Part shown: in pieces, positions 54,452 to 63,231 of the stretch
How positions within the stretch are numbered: position 1 is the first letter of the stretch
How the letters are laid out: each line of letters starts with the position of its first letter
NCBI GenBank assembly: GCA_902529805.1
Contig: CABZXU010000008.1
Location: 1-64,000, forward strand
Length of the DNA: 64,000 nucleotides
Source of the DNA: an uncultured Marinoscillum sp.
Lineage (GTDB): Bacteria; Bacteroidota; Bacteroidia; Cytophagales; MED-G16
Direction of reading: 5' to 3'
Translations under genes and position numbers: made by a program
The notes under the pieces: generated by a model
Told to the model about the DNA's origin: nothing
What the model saw: the letters and a program-made list of their open reading frames with translations, nothing else
Database searches by the model: none

Positions 54452-55544
54452 AATTTATCTGTCCATTTTTTATTTTTATTAAATTAATATTATATTTTTT
54501 TGAATTAAAAATTTCTAATCTATCATTTAATGCATCGGTTATAAAAATTTGTCCTCTTATCTTTTTTTTAATAAATCTCATAAGATCTTTGATTCTTTTA
54601 TTATCTAATTTATCAAAAATATCATCAAGCATCATCAGAGGGTTAAGTGATAATTTCTTAGAAATAATATAATACTCGCTCATTTTAAGGCTAATTATAA
54701 AAGATTTTTGCTGACCCTGAGATGCAAAAGTTTTTATTGGTTTATTATTAATATAAAATAAATAATCATCCTTATGTATACCGAAGTTGGTTTTTTCAGT
54801 TAATATATCATATTCAAGGAATTTTTTATAAACATCATTTTCAATAGATTTTTCAACCTTACTTTTATATAATATTTCTATTTCATGCTTTTCTTTTGTT
54901 ATAGAATTATAAATTTCAAAAAATTTTTTTTTAAATTCAATCAAATATTCTGACCGTTTATTTCTTATATAATGATTTAATTTAATTAGTAAATCATCAT
55001 AATGTTCAATCTCATTTCTATCAACATATTTTTTTTTCTTAAATTTTTGTAAAACGAGATTTCTTGATTTTATAATTTTATTATATCTTATAATACCCTG
55101 CAAGTAGTCTTGTTCGATTTGAGAAATAATCAAATCAAAAAACCTTCTTCTATAATAACTTGAATTTCTAATGAGATCGCTGTCATTTGGAGCAATAATT
55201 ATAGCAGGTATTTTTCCTAGATGAAGGCTAATTTTTTCATAAGGTGAATCATTAAATAAAATGATTTTTTTTTCATTTTTTTTATATTTACAATCTATTG
55301 ATATTGATTTTTTATCAACTTTATAATTACCCCTTATTGAAAAAAAATTAGTATCATTTTTAATATTATTTTCGTCAATTTTATTGAAAGCACTTTTAGT
55401 GAATGACAGATAATAAATGGCATCTAATAAATTGGTTTTACCAGAGCCATTTTCACCAGTAATAAAATTAATTTTATCTGAAAAATTAATATTTTCTGAT
55501 TCATAATTTTTAAAATTTTTTAACTCAATTTTTTCCAGATACAT
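54438..55544 (-). CDS. recF: DNA replication and repair protein RecF
   Basis: RecF is an SMC-like ATPase that helps load RecA at gaps in DNA. Walker A is GENGSGKT at residues 30-37. The signature TFASQGQQKSFIISLKM (about 275-290) and Walker B PLMMLDDIFDKLDNKR (about 304-319) are clear. Length 368 is normal. It is transcribed away from pdhA; the 80-base intergenic gap holds opposed promoter-like elements. The DUF721 gene overlaps its 3' end. Confidence 0.95.
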   Translation of the reverse strand: MYLEKIELKNFKNYESENINFSDKINFITGENGSGKTNLLDAIYYLSFTKSAFNKIDENNIKNDTNFFSIRGNYKVDKKSISIDCKYKKNEKKIILFNDSPYEKISLHLGKIPAIIIAPNDSDLIRNSSYYRRRFFDLIISQIEQDYLQGIIRYNKIIKSRNLVLQKFKKKKYVDRNEIEHYDDLLIKLNHYIRNKRSEYLIEFKKKFFEIYNSITKEKHEIEILYKSKVEKSIENDVYKKFLEYDILTEKTNFGIHKDDYLFYINNKPIKTFASQGQQKSFIISLKMSEYYIISKKLSLNPLMMLDDIFDKLDNKRIKDLMRFIKKKIRGQIFITDALNDRLEIFNSKKYNINLIKIKNGQINYDKK

Positions 55545-55549
55545 AATAA

Positions 55550-55580
55550 TTTGCTCACTCTTATATTTTAATTATTTTTG
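55550..55580 (+). promoter_or_regulatory. Bacteroidota-type promoter for pdhA (TTTG-N19-TATTTTTG)
   Basis: TTTG at 55550-55553 and TATTTTTG at 55573-55580 are separated by exactly 19 bases, matching the Bacteroidota -33/-7 arrangement. Expected transcription start is a few bases after 55580, leaving a leader of about 35-40 bases before the pdhA ATG at 55625. This is the best promoter match in the window. Confidence 0.6.
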
Positions 55581-55581
55581 T

Positions 55582-55589
55582 CAAAATTA
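55582..55589 (-). promoter_or_regulatory. Candidate -7 element for recF
   Basis: On the minus strand this reads TAATTTTG, fitting TAnnTTTG, about 38 bases upstream of the recF ATG. It abuts the pdhA -7 element on the opposite strand. A -33 TTTG partner is not evident. Confidence 0.35.
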
Positions 55590-55624
55590 TAATTCATGTT
55601 TAAAATAGATTATAATATTAATTT

Positions 55625-56656
55625 ATGCCAAGAAAAAAAGAAAAACAATCTGAAGTAATAAATCTAGCAAACGACTTTTCTAAGGAAACTTTTCTTTATT
55701 GGTACAAGTCCATGTTATTAATGAGAAAATTTGAGGAGATGGCTGGAAAACTATATGGACAACAAAAAATTAGAGGATTTTGCCATCTTTATATAGGCCA
55801 GGAAGCTTGTATCTCTGGATGTGTTACTTCGTTAAAAGAAGGAGACAAGTATATTACTTCGTATCGAGATCATGCTCATCCATTAGCTTTGGGTACAAAT
55901 CCAAAATTCATTATGGCTGAATTATTTGGTAAAGAAACAGGGATCTCAAAAGGAAGGGGAGGTTCAATGCATATGTTTGATAAGTCAAGACACTTCTTTG
56001 GAGGTCATGGAATAGTTGGAAATCAAGTTCCAATAGGAGCTGGTCTTGGATTTGCAGAACAGTATAAAGGAACAGACAATTTATGTGTAACTTTTCTCGG
56101 TGATGGAGCTGTTAGGATTGGCGCGTTTCATGAAGCTTTAAATATGTCAATGTTTTTTAAAATTCCAGTGATATTTATTATAGAAAACAATGGTTATGCA
56201 ATGGGTACCTCTGTGGAAAGATCATCAAATGTAACTGAGTTATATAAAATTGGAAAAGCTTATGAAATGCCTTCATATCCGGTTGATGCTATGAATGTTA
56301 TAAAAGTTCATCATGCAGTTTCTAAGGCTGCTAAAAGAGCTAGAGAAGGATTAGGGCCTACCTTACTTGAATTTAGAACTTATAGATATAAAGGTCATTC
56401 AATGTCAGACCCTGCGAGCTATAGGTCAAAAGAAGAATTGATCTTATACAAAGAAAAAGATCCGATTGAACAAATAAAAAAAATAATTTTAATTAAGAAA
56501 ATCCTTAAGGAAAAAGATTTTGATTTAATTGAAAGTCAAATTAAAACTCAGGTTGTTGATTCAGTGAAATTTGCTGAAGAGTCTCCTTATCCATCAAAAG
56601 ATGATATATATAAACATATTTATGAGCAAAGTGACTATCCTTTTTTAATTGAATAG
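55625..56656 (+). CDS. pdhA: Pyruvate dehydrogenase E1 component subunit alpha
   Basis: E1 alpha binds thiamine diphosphate and, with E1 beta, decarboxylates pyruvate in the dehydrogenase complex. Visible features: LLMRKFEEMAGKLYGQQKIRGF (about 32-53), GHAHPLALG-like SYRDHAHPLALG, GRGGSMHMFD (about 112-121), the TPP motif GDGAVRIGAFHEALNMS (about 159-175) and ENNGYAMGTS, and the phosphorylation-loop equivalent YRYKGHSMSDPASYR. The 343-residue length suits the alpha chain of the alpha2-beta2 type. No E1 beta or E2 gene is adjacent; downstream are a TPR protein and ribH. The split of alpha and beta genes is known in Bacteroidota. Confidence 0.95.
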   Translation: MPRKKEKQSEVINLANDFSKETFLYWYKSMLLMRKFEEMAGKLYGQQKIRGFCHLYIGQEACISGCVTSLKEGDKYITSYRDHAHPLALGTNPKFIMAELFGKETGISKGRGGSMHMFDKSRHFFGGHGIVGNQVPIGAGLGFAEQYKGTDNLCVTFLGDGAVRIGAFHEALNMSMFFKIPVIFIIENNGYAMGTSVERSSNVTELYKIGKAYEMPSYPVDAMNVIKVHHAVSKAAKRAREGLGPTLLEFRTYRYKGHSMSDPASYRSKEELILYKEKDPIEQIKKIILIKKILKEKDFDLIESQIKTQVVDSVKFAEESPYPSKDDIYKHIYEQSDYPFLIE

Positions 56657-56677
56657 TGATCAACTGTAGATTTTAAT

Positions 56678-56685
56678 TAAATTTG
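56678..56685 (+). promoter_or_regulatory. Candidate -7 element for the TPR-ribH pair
   Basis: TAAATTTG fits TAnnTTTG, 17 bases before the ATG of the TPR protein. A -33 TTTG partner at the normal spacing is not seen. Confidence 0.3.
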
Positions 56686-56702
56686 TCAACTATTTTATAA
56701 TT

Positions 56703-57404
56703 ATGGTAAAAATAAAAAAACAAAAATCCAAAAAAGAAGATACTTTATTTGAGTCAAATGATGCTTTAGCGGGTAAGTTGTCTTCGTATGAAGAATTATT
56801 TGAAAAAAATAAAAATACATTTTCAATAATTTTTATTTCAATAATTTTAATAGTTACATTTTTTGGTATTGGAAACTATTATATATCTTCTCAAAATAGA
56901 CTTGCCCAAGAAGATATGTTTCAAGCCGTATATTATTTTGAATCCGATAGTCTTGTTAAAGCTTTAAATGGTGATGGGAACAATTATGGTTTTCTTGAAA
57001 TTATAGATGAATATAATTATACAAAAGCCGCTAATATGTCTAATTATTATGCTGGCGTTTCATATTTAAAATTGAAAGATTATGATAATGCAATAAATTA
57101 TTTAAAATCATTTTCAAGTAATGACGAATTGATTCAAGCACGATCTTATTCTTTAATTGGAGATGCTTATACTGAGTTAGAAGATTATCAAAATGCAATA
57201 ACATTTTTTAAAAAAGCAGTTAACTATAATCCTAATGAATTTTTTACACCTAATTATCTTTTGAAATTAGCTCTAGTCTATGAAGAATTAGGAAATTTAA
57301 ATGAAGCATACAATTGTTATTCTAAAATTGTTGATTCATATAAGGATTCTTCAGAATATCAAATTTCTATTAAAAACAAATCAAGGTTAGAAGGTTTAAT
57401 TTAA
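56703..57404 (+). CDS. Membrane-anchored tetratricopeptide repeat protein
   Basis: This 233-residue protein has a charged Lys-rich cytoplasmic start, one transmembrane helix (about residues 39-58) and a periplasmic TPR part (about 100-225). Clear TPR-like units are SNYYAGVSYLKLKDYDNAIN, SYSLIGDAYTELEDYQNAIT and LLKLALVYEELGNLNEAYN. The layout resembles the YfgM/tetratricopeptide group, which helps periplasmic protein quality control, but this equivalence is an inference. In Bacteroidota a TPR gene of this kind is often found next to ribH, as here (8 bases to the next ATG). Confidence 0.82.
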   Translation: MVKIKKQKSKKEDTLFESNDALAGKLSSYEELFEKNKNTFSIIFISIILIVTFFGIGNYYISSQNRLAQEDMFQAVYYFESDSLVKALNGDGNNYGFLEIIDEYNYTKAANMSNYYAGVSYLKLKDYDNAINYLKSFSSNDELIQARSYSLIGDAYTELEDYQNAITFFKKAVNYNPNEFFTPNYLLKLALVYEELGNLNEAYNCYSKIVDSYKDSSEYQISIKNKSRLEGLI

Positions 57405-57412
57405 ATTAAAAA

Positions 57413-57904
57413 ATGTTTATTGAAAATAAAGGACTTGATTTAAAGCACAATAAATTATTTGCTTCTTCAAAAATTTCTATTATAGTTTCTGATTGGAATA
57501 GTGAAATAACGGATTTGTTATATGATGGAGCTCTATGTAAATTATTAGAACATGGAGTAAAAGAAAAAAATATAAAAAAATATAATGTTTCGGGTAGCAT
57601 GGAACTTGTTTTTTTATCACAATATTTATTAAATAAACATAAAGACTTAAGCGGTATAATTTCTTTGGGTTGCATAATTAAAGGAGAAACTGATCATGAT
57701 AGATATATTGCACATACTGTTTCTAAAGGATTATTAGATGTTTCACTCAAGTTTAATAAACCAGTCATTTTTGGTGTCTTAACAACAAATAATAAAAAGC
57801 AAGCATTTGAACGAAGTGGTGGCAAGTTTGGTAATAAAGGTGAGGAGTCTTCATTAGCTTTATTGAAAACTCTCAAAATAGTTAAGGAAACTAATTTAAA
57901 ATAG
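57413..57904 (+). CDS. ribH: 6,7-dimethyl-8-ribityllumazine synthase
   Basis: RibH forms the riboflavin precursor lumazine from 5-amino-6-ribitylaminouracil and dihydroxybutanone phosphate. SDWNSEITDLLYDGA (substrate-binding region, about residues 24-38), VSGSMELVFL, and CIIKGETDHDRYIAHTVSKGL (about 83-103, containing the catalytic His) are all conserved, as is PVIFGVLTTNN. At 163 residues it has typical length. No FMN riboswitch is visible upstream. The 3' end overlaps the convergent nhaD by 14 bases. Confidence 0.95.
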   Translation: MFIENKGLDLKHNKLFASSKISIIVSDWNSEITDLLYDGALCKLLEHGVKEKNIKKYNVSGSMELVFLSQYLLNKHKDLSGIISLGCIIKGETDHDRYIAHTVSKGLLDVSLKFNKPVIFGVLTTNNKKQAFERSGGKFGNKGEESSLALLKTLKIVKETNLK

Positions 57905-59318
57905 AGTATTGTATAATGTAGGTAATTATTCCAGCTATGTAGCCAATAATTGCTAAAATTGTAAACTTTCTGACATACCAGAAAAATGGTATATTTTCTA
58001 ACCCCATTATGGCAACTCCAGCTGCGGAACCGATTATTAAGGCACTGCCTCCAGTACCTGCACAATATGCAAGAAATTCCCAAAAAAGGCCATCTTGTTC
58101 AAAAAACTCCATTCCACCTAATGGATACATTCCCATTGCAGCTGCTACTAATGGAACATTATCTACTAATGCTGAAAGTAATCCAATGATAGAGCCAATA
58201 AGGTATACGCCATTTTCCGTTGATGTGCCAATCTTATCATCAAGAAATCCAGCCATTTGATTTAATTGACCGGCGCTTTGAAGACTTCCAACAGCAAGAA
58301 GAATACCTAAGAAAAATAGAATAGTGGGAACATCCATTTTTTCTAAAGCATGAAATACAGAAAAATGCCTTTTTGTTTTAATATCATCTTTTTTATGCAT
58401 AACATCAGTTATAAGCCACAGGACACCTAAACTGAGCATCATTCCCATAAAAGGAGGTAAATGAGTTAGAGATTTAAATATGGGCACAAAAATTAGACCG
58501 CTTACCCCTAGTCCAAAAACCAAATTTCTTTGTTGTCTAGTTGTATGATGGGCTGTTTTATTTTCTTCATCACTGGGTCGTTCTACATTTCCTTTCGTAT
58601 AAAAGGACATTATTGTCAATGGGACTAAAAGGCAAACTAAACTGGGAAGAAAGACATTCAAAATTATTTGTTGAGTTGTAATTTGTTTTCCAATCCATAG
58701 CATTGTAGTTGTTACATCCCCTATTGGAGACCAAGCACCTCCAGCATTAGCTGAAATAATTACCATACCAAGAAACATCCATCTTTCCTTTTGATCTTTT
58801 ATAAATTTTCTAGTTAGAGATACCATAATTATTGAAGTAGTTAAGTTATCTAGGGCAGCAGAGAAGAAAAATGATATAATTCCAATAATCCACAATAATT
58901 TCAATTTATTTCTTGTTTTGATACGATCTGTAACAACTCTAAAACCACCGTGAAGATCAATAATTTCAACAATAGTCATTGCACCCATTAAAAAGAATAA
59001 AATGCTAGATATTTCTGATAGAATTTCAAATAGTTGAACCTCAGTTACAAATTCTGCTATTGTTTCATATGTAATCTCATCATTTACTGATTCTTCACTC
59101 GTTTCAGTAATTTCTCCTGGGTAGGTAGAGCTAAACTCATGAATAGCATGGTCCTTAACTTTATCTAAATCAACAATTTGTTCTTTACCAACAACATAAA
59201 TTGTCCAACAAAGTATTCCTGTTACTAATGCTACTGCTGCTTTGTCAATTTTTAATTGATGCTCTAGGGTAATACAAAGATACCCTAATACAAAAATTAC
59301 GACCATTAATTCATACAT
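57891..59318 (-). CDS. nhaD: Sodium:proton antiporter NhaD
   Basis: NhaD exchanges sodium for protons across the inner membrane and is typical of marine and halotolerant bacteria. The 475-residue protein has about a dozen hydrophobic segments. Motifs seen include the early EISSILFFLMGAMTIVEIID (about residues 98-118), SAALDNLTTSIIMVSL (about 155-170), SANAGGAWSPIGDVTTTMLW (about 195-214) and the C-terminal ALVDNVPLVAAAMGMYP, all matching the NhaD/ArsB fold. It is convergent with ribH and precedes anmK-side sequence. Together with oadGAB it supports active sodium extrusion in this organism. Confidence 0.93.
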   Translation of the reverse strand: MYELMVVIFVLGYLCITLEHQLKIDKAAVALVTGILCWTIYVVGKEQIVDLDKVKDHAIHEFSSTYPGEITETSEESVNDEITYETIAEFVTEVQLFEILSEISSILFFLMGAMTIVEIIDLHGGFRVVTDRIKTRNKLKLLWIIGIISFFFSAALDNLTTSIIMVSLTRKFIKDQKERWMFLGMVIISANAGGAWSPIGDVTTTMLWIGKQITTQQIILNVFLPSLVCLLVPLTIMSFYTKGNVERPSDEENKTAHHTTRQQRNLVFGLGVSGLIFVPIFKSLTHLPPFMGMMLSLGVLWLITDVMHKKDDIKTKRHFSVFHALEKMDVPTILFFLGILLAVGSLQSAGQLNQMAGFLDDKIGTSTENGVYLIGSIIGLLSALVDNVPLVAAAMGMYPLGGMEFFEQDGLFWEFLAYCAGTGGSALIIGSAAGVAIMGLENIPFFWYVRKFTILAIIGYIAGIITYIIQYSILN

Positions 59319-59346
59319 ATAATAATAATTTTACTCAAAATATAAA

Positions 59347-60414
59347 TTATAAAATGTTTTCAAAAGTATTTCCTGCTGAAATTTTAAATTTACTACCTGT
59401 AACGTCATTTAATATATTTTGTTTATTCATTTTTTTTAATAAACCCATAAAAGCAAAAATTAAAGCTTCTTTGTAATTAACTAAATTATCATTTGGTATT
59501 ATCCATTCATTTTTATTATTATCATAAAGCTTTATTTTTTCTATTAAATATTCATTGTATGCTCCTCCACCAGTAACTAATATTTTATTTTTTTCCCCAT
59601 TAATATTTTTAATTAATTGGTATGCAATATGATTAGAAAATGTATTCATAACATCTTTTAAATTATAATTTAATTTATAAATAGTTGGATAAATATTTTT
59701 ATTTATCCATTCAATCCCAATAGTTTTTGGATAGTTTTTTTTATAATATTCTATAGAATTTAACTTATCAAAAAGTTTTGGTATAAGTTTTCCATTTCTA
59801 GCTATTTCTCCTTTATGATCATATTCTAAATTTAATTTATTAGAAATGTTGTTTAAAACTAAATTGGAAGCAACTACATCATAGGCATACATATTACTTG
59901 AATCAATTTTTGTTAAATTCAGAATACCTCCTAGGTTTATGAAATAATTATAGCCTTTAAATAATAATTTTTCTCCTATTGGAACTAGAGGAGCTCCTTG
60001 GCCACCTAAAATGATATCCAATTCTCTAAAATTATTAATTACAGGTAATTTTACAATTGATAAAATTTTGTTTGCATTGCCTATTTGAAGACCAATTTTT
60101 TCTTTTGGATTATGAAAAACAGTATGGCCGTGAGATGAAATAAGTTCAGGGTTTAGGTTGTTATATTTTATAAATTTATTTATCTCTAAACCAATAAATT
60201 CTCCAAGACTATGATCCAATTTAATTAAATCATAGCCACTTAATTCAATTGATGATTTTAATTTATTTTTTAATTTTTTAGGGTATTGAATTGTTATTGC
60301 TTTATCAATTTTGTATGTCCAATTTCTTGTTTCTTTAAACGTACAGTGAGCGATGTCTATTCCGTCTAAAGATGTTCCAGACATTATACCTATTATTTTA
60401 AAAATATTACTCAT
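59347..60414 (-). CDS. anmK: Anhydro-N-acetylmuramic acid kinase
   Basis: AnmK opens and phosphorylates 1,6-anhydro-MurNAc in peptidoglycan recycling. The N-terminus IGIMSGTSLDGIDIA (about residues 8-22) is the family hallmark ATP/catalytic segment; SHGHTVFHNP (about 94-103), LGGQGAPLVPIGE and ILVTGGGAYNEYLIEKI (about 279-295) are also typical. Length 355 is normal. It fits with the MltD-like lytic transglycosylase of this window, which would release its substrate. A TAnnTTTG-like element on its strand lies just upstream. Confidence 0.95.
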   Translation of the reverse strand: MSNIFKIIGIMSGTSLDGIDIAHCTFKETRNWTYKIDKAITIQYPKKLKNKLKSSIELSGYDLIKLDHSLGEFIGLEINKFIKYNNLNPELISSHGHTVFHNPKEKIGLQIGNANKILSIVKLPVINNFRELDIILGGQGAPLVPIGEKLLFKGYNYFINLGGILNLTKIDSSNMYAYDVVASNLVLNNISNKLNLEYDHKGEIARNGKLIPKLFDKLNSIEYYKKNYPKTIGIEWINKNIYPTIYKLNYNLKDVMNTFSNHIAYQLIKNINGEKNKILVTGGGAYNEYLIEKIKLYDNNKNEWIIPNDNLVNYKEALIFAFMGLLKKMNKQNILNDVTGSKFKISAGNTFENIL

Positions 60415-60433
60415 TTTTTTAAATTCTTAAATT

Positions 60434-60441
60434 CAAACTTA
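60434..60441 (-). promoter_or_regulatory. Candidate -7 element for anmK
   Basis: On the minus strand this is TAAGTTTG, matching TAnnTTTG, about 20 bases upstream of the anmK ATG. No definite -33 partner was found. Confidence 0.35.
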
Positions 60442-60485
60442 TAATATATTTTCTTTTTTTATATAAACCTTACATCTTTGCTATC

Positions 60486-60513
60486 TTTGTAAATTTACAA
60501 AAATATACTTTTG
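60486..60513 (+). promoter_or_regulatory. Bacteroidota-type promoter for the outer-membrane protein gene
   Basis: TTTG at 60486-60489 and TACTTTTG at 60506-60513 (TAnnTTTG) are separated by 16 bases; a second TTTG at 60477-60480 is 25 bases away. The -7 element lies 14 bases before the ATG at 60528, implying a very short leader. Confidence 0.5.
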
Positions 60514-60527
60514 AATTTTTGAATATA

Positions 60528-61790
60528 ATGAAGCTAAAGTTTTTACTATTTATATCTTTATTTTTTACTTTAAAATTATTTTCTCAAACCACTTCACCCT
60601 TTACTTCTGTAACAGGTATTGGAGAGTTAAATGATTTGGGCTACTCCAACAATGTAGCTATGGGTGGTGTTGGGATTAGCAATGGGTCTGTTTGGCATTT
60701 AAACAATCAAAACCCCGCGGCTTTAACTTCAAATATTTTTACCACTTTTGAAATGGGACTTTCCTCTGATCTAAGACAAGTATCGAATAATAAAATAACT
60801 GATTTAAATGGAAGTGCTAATTTAAACTATATTGGTTTTGGTGTACCAATTATAAAAAGTGGAAAATGGGTTTCATCTTTTGGCTTTAATCCATTTAGTT
60901 CTGTCAATTATGTTTTATATAACGAAGAGGTTTTAGAGAATACTTCTGCAGTTGCAAGATATAGATATGAGGGCGAAGGTGGCTTGACTCAAGCATATTG
61001 GTCTAATGGATTTAAAATTTCAAAAGATTTATCTCTTGGGCTAAAAGGGTCATATATTTTTGGAAATGTTAAAAATGAAACAAGTGTTATTTTAACTAAT
61101 GAAGAAAAATTTTATACCACCCACTATGAAAGCTCTTCATACAATGATTATAATTTGACATCAGGATTATTCTATAAAAAAGAATTAGTAGAAGATAAGT
61201 TTTTAAAAATAGGTTTCATTTATGATTTGAAATCTTCATTAAATGCAGATCGTTTTTCTAGATTGGAAAGAAGATTAGTTAACACAACTAATGTTGTGCC
61301 AATAGATACTCTAATTAATCATGAAATTCAAAAATTTTCTATACCAAAAAGTTATGGAATTGGTTTTTCTTATGAAAAATTAGACAAATTTTCTGTTGGT
61401 ATTGAAGTAAAACTACAGTCTTGGAATAATAGAAGTGGTTTTCAAGACAATTATGATAACGTGGTTTATAAAAACTTTTTGAAAATTTCTTCAGGAATTG
61501 AATTTATTCCAGACGCTCAAAATGTAGATAAATATTTAAAAAGATCTACGTATAGGTTTGGTGTTTTTTTTAAAAAATCTCCATATTTGATAAATAACAA
61601 TCAAATTAATAATTTAGGATTGAATCTAGGTTTATCTCTCCCAGTTGGTTCTTTGTCAAGAATTAATGTTGCAATGGAAATGGGAATTAGGGGAAGTGTA
61701 GATAAAACTTTTGTTAGAGAACGTTATTTTAAATTTGTTTTGGGAAGTTCAATTAACAATATTTGGTTCATTAAAAGAAAATTTGATTAA
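60528..61790 (+). CDS. Outer-membrane beta-barrel protein (OmpP1/FadL-like appearance)
   Basis: This 420-residue protein has a signal peptide (about residues 1-20, ending LFSQ). The mature start has NVAMGGVGISNGSVWHLNNQNPAAL, resembling the FadL/OmpP1-type segment in which a small helical domain precedes the barrel (AMGGA...NPA). The rest alternates short amphipathic strands with Asn/Gly/Ser turns and many aromatic girdle residues, ending in a strand-like FIKRKFD. The frame opens at TTG 60519; the ATG at 60528 is preferred because it directly precedes the basic signal start. A transport or porin role is possible, the substrate unknown. Confidence 0.75.
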   Translation: MKLKFLLFISLFFTLKLFSQTTSPFTSVTGIGELNDLGYSNNVAMGGVGISNGSVWHLNNQNPAALTSNIFTTFEMGLSSDLRQVSNNKITDLNGSANLNYIGFGVPIIKSGKWVSSFGFNPFSSVNYVLYNEEVLENTSAVARYRYEGEGGLTQAYWSNGFKISKDLSLGLKGSYIFGNVKNETSVILTNEEKFYTTHYESSSYNDYNLTSGLFYKKELVEDKFLKIGFIYDLKSSLNADRFSRLERRLVNTTNVVPIDTLINHEIQKFSIPKSYGIGFSYEKLDKFSVGIEVKLQSWNNRSGFQDNYDNVVYKNFLKISSGIEFIPDAQNVDKYLKRSTYRFGVFFKKSPYLINNNQINNLGLNLGLSLPVGSLSRINVAMEMGIRGSVDKTFVRERYFKFVLGSSINNIWFIKRKFD

Positions 61791-61816
61791 TTTTACCTAA
61801 ATAACATTGACTTATT

Positions 61817-63226
61817 ATGAGATTTATTGCCTTCTTATTTGTTAATATCATCTTTTCATCACTGGTTTCTGCTCAGCCTGGTTGGAATTGGCCTAATAAT
61901 AAAAGTTCAGCAGAAGAAAAAAATGTTTTATATACCGATTATTTAAAAGAAGGGAACTGTGAAGCAGCTCTCGAACCACATACTTGGCTTCTTGATAGTG
62001 TGCCGAATCTTCATGTTTCACTTTATCAGAACGGTATTAAAATCTATCAATGCCTTATTAAAAATGAAAAAGATAAAGTTAAACGCGATCAGTTAATTGA
62101 AAAAGCACTAGAGATGTTTGATTTAAGGATAAAATACTTTAAAAGAGAAGCTTATGTTATTAATAGAAAAGCATTTTATGCATATCAATATTATAAGTCA
62201 AGCAAAGATCAATTTTCTTTTTTATATGAACTATTTAATAGAGCTTATGAACTTAATGATGATAAAATTTCTAACAATAATATAGTTTCATTTATGGACT
62301 TAATGAGAAGATATAAAGCATCTTTTCCTGATAATATCAGTGATGATGAAATTTTAGAAAAATACACCTTGATAACAGATGTTATTAGTAGAAAAATTTC
62401 AACTGAAAATATGAATATTAGTATTCATAATGATGATGAGAAGCCTAAGTATGAAAAAAATCTTGAACGTCTAAAAAAATATCAGAGTTTGGTAGATGAG
62501 TTATTAACAAATACAGTAACTGTTGATTGTGATTTTATTTTCAATAAACTAGGTCCAAAATTAACAAACTTAACATCAAATATTGATGGAGAAATCATGC
62601 AAACAAATTACGATGATATTGCACCTGTTTCAGATAATCCAGCAGTCTTGAATCTTGCAAAAGAAATTTTTATGTTGTCTAGGAAAAATAAATGTGGTTT
62701 TACTGGAATTGTATTAACTGCTTCGAAGATTATTTTTGAAAACACCCCAGATGTTGGAATTGCTAAGATTATAGCTTCTAATGTTCAAGATAATCTTTCT
62801 GAGGCTTTAGGCTATTATGACAGAGCGATTGAAGTGTCAGATGATAAAAACCAAAAGGCTGAGTTGCATTTACTGAAGGCTACGTTATATAGAAAAAATA
62901 ATCAAAAAGTTAATGCAAAACAAAGTGCTTTAGAAGCATTGATTGAAAATAATTCTTATAGAGAAGCATATAAATTTATAGGTGATTTGTATATGGCAAG
63001 CTATGAGGATTGTAAAAAAGGTCAAAGTAGAGTAAAAGACAGGTTGGTTTTTATAGCTGCTCATAAAATGTATATGAGGGGTGGGCATACTAAACAAGCA
63101 CAATCAGCAAAAGCACAATTTCCTTCTGCTGAAGAAATTTTTACTGAAAATTATGAAGTTAAACAACAACTGAAAGTAGATTGCTGGATTAATGAAACTG
63201 TAAATTTAGAAAAAAGAATAAATTAA
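61817..63226 (+). CDS. Secreted tetratricopeptide-repeat protein of unknown function
   Basis: A signal peptide (about residues 1-19, ending SAQP) leads to a 450-residue mature protein. The early segment EEKNVLYTDYLKEGNCEAALEPHTWLLDSVPNLH is typical of a Bacteroidota family of TPR-like periplasmic proteins. Helical repeats are seen at about 40-120 and 320-400 (LSEALGYYDRAIEVSDDKNQKAELHLLKATLYRKNNQKVNAKQSALEAL...), with further cysteines (residues about 48, 78, 235, 293). I do not recognise a specific role; the family often occurs next to outer-membrane proteins. It starts 26 bases after the OMP gene and is followed 5 bases later by a membrane coiled-coil gene, suggesting an operon. Confidence 0.75.
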   Translation: MRFIAFLFVNIIFSSLVSAQPGWNWPNNKSSAEEKNVLYTDYLKEGNCEAALEPHTWLLDSVPNLHVSLYQNGIKIYQCLIKNEKDKVKRDQLIEKALEMFDLRIKYFKREAYVINRKAFYAYQYYKSSKDQFSFLYELFNRAYELNDDKISNNNIVSFMDLMRRYKASFPDNISDDEILEKYTLITDVISRKISTENMNISIHNDDEKPKYEKNLERLKKYQSLVDELLTNTVTVDCDFIFNKLGPKLTNLTSNIDGEIMQTNYDDIAPVSDNPAVLNLAKEIFMLSRKNKCGFTGIVLTASKIIFENTPDVGIAKIIASNVQDNLSEALGYYDRAIEVSDDKNQKAELHLLKATLYRKNNQKVNAKQSALEALIENNSYREAYKFIGDLYMASYEDCKKGQSRVKDRLVFIAAHKMYMRGGHTKQAQSAKAQFPSAEEIFTENYEVKQQLKVDCWINETVNLEKRIN

Positions 63227-63231
63227 ATTTT

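Noticed and set aside
57380-57420. FMN riboswitch before ribH
   Set aside because: Only 8 bases separate ribH from the TPR gene; no conserved riboswitch elements are present.
57694-58260. Open frames on both strands overlapping ribH and nhaD
   Set aside because: All are shadows of two well-recognised genes; their translations are Cys/Trp-rich or low quality.
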